From assembly GCA_002340405.1 (NCBI GenBank), contig DDLZ01000114.1:1-7823 (forward strand): a stretch of 7,823 nucleotides of DNA. Direction: 5' to 3'. Each line of letters begins with the position of its first letter. Within the stretch, counting starts at the first letter, position 1. Made by a program: the position numbers and the translations under genes. The stretch is from Bacteroidales bacterium UBA2559. GTDB taxonomy: Bacteria > Bacteroidota > Bacteroidia > Bacteroidales > Bacteroidaceae. Below are positions 7,353 to 7,823 of the stretch, one piece after another. A model generated the notes under the pieces. It worked only from the letters and a program-made list of their open reading frames with translations. It was not told where the DNA came from and did not search any database.

Positions 7353-7429
7353 CCTAAGTTCAACTTAGAAGTGCAACATCCACGTGTTGTTTTTTGAAAT
7401 GATTCTTCACAACAATCATGAAAAACACC

Positions 7430-7469
7430 GGGGGGGTTTGCCTAACGGCCGGGGGCGCGCAAGCCCCCG
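7430..7469 (+). other. Pair of mutually exclusive GC-rich hairpins in the IS leader
   Basis: CGGGGGC (7450-7456) pairs with GCCCCCG (7463-7469) around a 6-base loop. The same right arm, with GCAA at 7459-7462, can pair instead with the G-run and TTGC at 7430-7441 (GGGGG...TTGC against GCAAGCCCCC), with a small bulge. The two folds compete for the same C-run. A role in limiting transposase expression is speculative. Confidence 0.4.
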
Positions 7470-7490
7470 AAGAGAGTCGGACAGCAACAT

Positions 7491-7516
7491 AAAAGAAAAA
7501 GGAGACCGAAGTCTCC
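7491..7516 (-). terminator. Leftward intrinsic terminator with a UUCG tetraloop in the IS leader
   Basis: Read on the minus strand, GGAGAC-TTCG-GTCTCC (7516 to 7501) is a 6-bp stem closed by a C(UUCG)G tetraloop and followed by TTTTTCTTTT (7500-7491). That is a textbook intrinsic terminator for transcripts running right to left, antisense to the transposase. On the plus strand the same hairpin has no U-tract. Confidence 0.6.
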
Positions 7517-7540
7517 CTAAAATTAACTATTATGTTGCTT

Positions 7541-7823
7541 ATGAAAAAATACAAACAGTTAACTTCAGAGCAAAGATACGCAATTTATTTAGGTCTGAAA
7601 GACGGAACAAGTAAAAAGGATATTGCTTTACTGATAGGAGTTCACATCTCGACCCTGTATAGAAAGTTGAAACGAAACAAAAACAAGCGTGGCGGTTATT
7701 CCTGGCGTCTAGCCCACGAAATGGCAGGGGAACATAAAGAACGTTTACCGGAGAGGAGGTCGATACCGAAATGAATTAAGCGAAAAGTGTTGGGATTAAT
7801 TTGGGAAGATTGGTCTCCCAAAC
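7541..7823 (+). pseudogene. IS30-family transposase, N-terminal part, interrupted by an in-frame TGA
   Basis: The ATG at 7541 opens a frame starting MKKYKQLTSEQRYAIYLGLK, the usual N-terminus of IS30-family transposases; an in-frame ATG nine bases earlier (7532) is less typical. Residues about 7-45 form the helix-turn-helix that binds the element ends (KKDIALLIGVHISTLYRKLKRN). The downstream GGYSWRLAHEMA and ERLP-ERRSIP segments are also family-like. A TGA at 7772-7774 stops the frame after 77 residues, but the same frame continues past it as IKRKVLGLIWEDWSPK to the window edge. This still looks like transposase (the W-SP segment precedes the helix leading into the catalytic core). The DDE catalytic residues lie beyond the window. 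A point nonsense mutation is the simplest explanation, making the copy inactive unless read through. Full-length relatives are usually a little over 300 residues. Confidence 0.8.

Larger units (their letters stand above)
7353..7823 (+). mobile_element. IS30-family insertion sequence, left part (runs off the right edge)
   Basis: The element is identified by the IS30-type transposase start at 7541. Its left boundary is inferred to lie within a few bases of 7353, where the coding character of the YGGG gene ends. The tip sequence CCTAAGTTCAACTTAGAAG followed by TGCAACA resembles the E. coli IS30 end as I remember it, sharing TTCAA...GCAACA with the same spacing. The tip holds a perfect palindrome (CTAAGTT-C-AACTTAG, 7354-7368). 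Between tip and transposase lie about 170 bases of structured leader without a supported gene. The right end and target duplication are outside the window. Confidence 0.7.

Noticed and set aside
7430..7455. Possible G-quadruplex from the G7 and G5 runs
   Set aside because: Only three usable runs of three or more G are present on the plus strand, fewer than the four needed within a short span. Hairpin pairing explains the runs better.
7360..7554. Minus-strand 64-codon frame in the IS leader
   Set aside because: It is composed of the complements of the hairpins and A-rich tracts, crosses the leftward terminator, and has no recognisable motif.
7384..7614. Plus-strand 76-codon frame spanning the IS leader
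   Set aside because: It runs through the hairpins and overlaps the transposase start in another frame, with Arg/Lys/Gly-rich composition and no family resemblance. I see no support for translation.
1..7823. CRISPR array, tRNA or rRNA genes, toxin-antitoxin or defence cassette
   Set aside because: No regularly spaced repeats with unique spacers, no tRNA-like cloverleaf or rRNA sequence, and no small paired genes were seen. The operon and the IS account for the coding content.

Overview
The window looks like Bacteroidales chromosomal DNA. The support is: start regions with little Shine-Dalgarno signal, a TAnnTTTG-type -7 promoter box, an outer-membrane protein whose signal peptide ends in a short '...AFCQ' tail, a low-complexity YGGG-repeat protein of a kind I associate with gut and oral Bacteroidales, and an IS30-family element. 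No genus can be assigned from the sequence alone.

Layout. Positions 1-240 hold no clear gene: about two and a half copies of a 21-bp tandem repeat at the window edge, a short stretch resembling an insertion-sequence end, and then the promoter and palindromic operator of the next gene. Positions 241-6326 are one tightly packed plus-strand operon of four genes: a TetR/AcrR-type regulator, a TolC-type outer-membrane channel, a periplasmic adaptor (membrane fusion protein), and a 1034-residue RND inner-membrane pump with the Asp-Asp/Lys proton-relay residues of the drug-efflux (HAE1) type. The first two genes overlap by 4 bases (ATGA) and the others are 6 bases apart. Together they encode a complete tripartite efflux pump plus its probable repressor. 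The palindrome lies where a TetR dimer would block the promoter, so the operon is probably autoregulated and induced by ligand.

Positions 6327-6506 are intergenic, with a duplicated 15-bp motif and a strong 13-bp hairpin that probably acts as a terminator between convergent transcription units. Positions 6507 to about 7352 (minus strand) are the 3' part of a YGGG-repeat protein gene with no start of its own. It appears cut by an IS30-family insertion that begins near 7353 and runs off the right edge. The IS leader contains several hairpins, and its transposase frame has an in-frame TGA after 77 codons, so this copy looks inactive.

I found no convincing novel defence, toxin or biosynthetic system. 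The items most worth a second look are the operator, the YGGG-repeat remnant and its IS junction, the structured IS leader, and the edge minisatellite.
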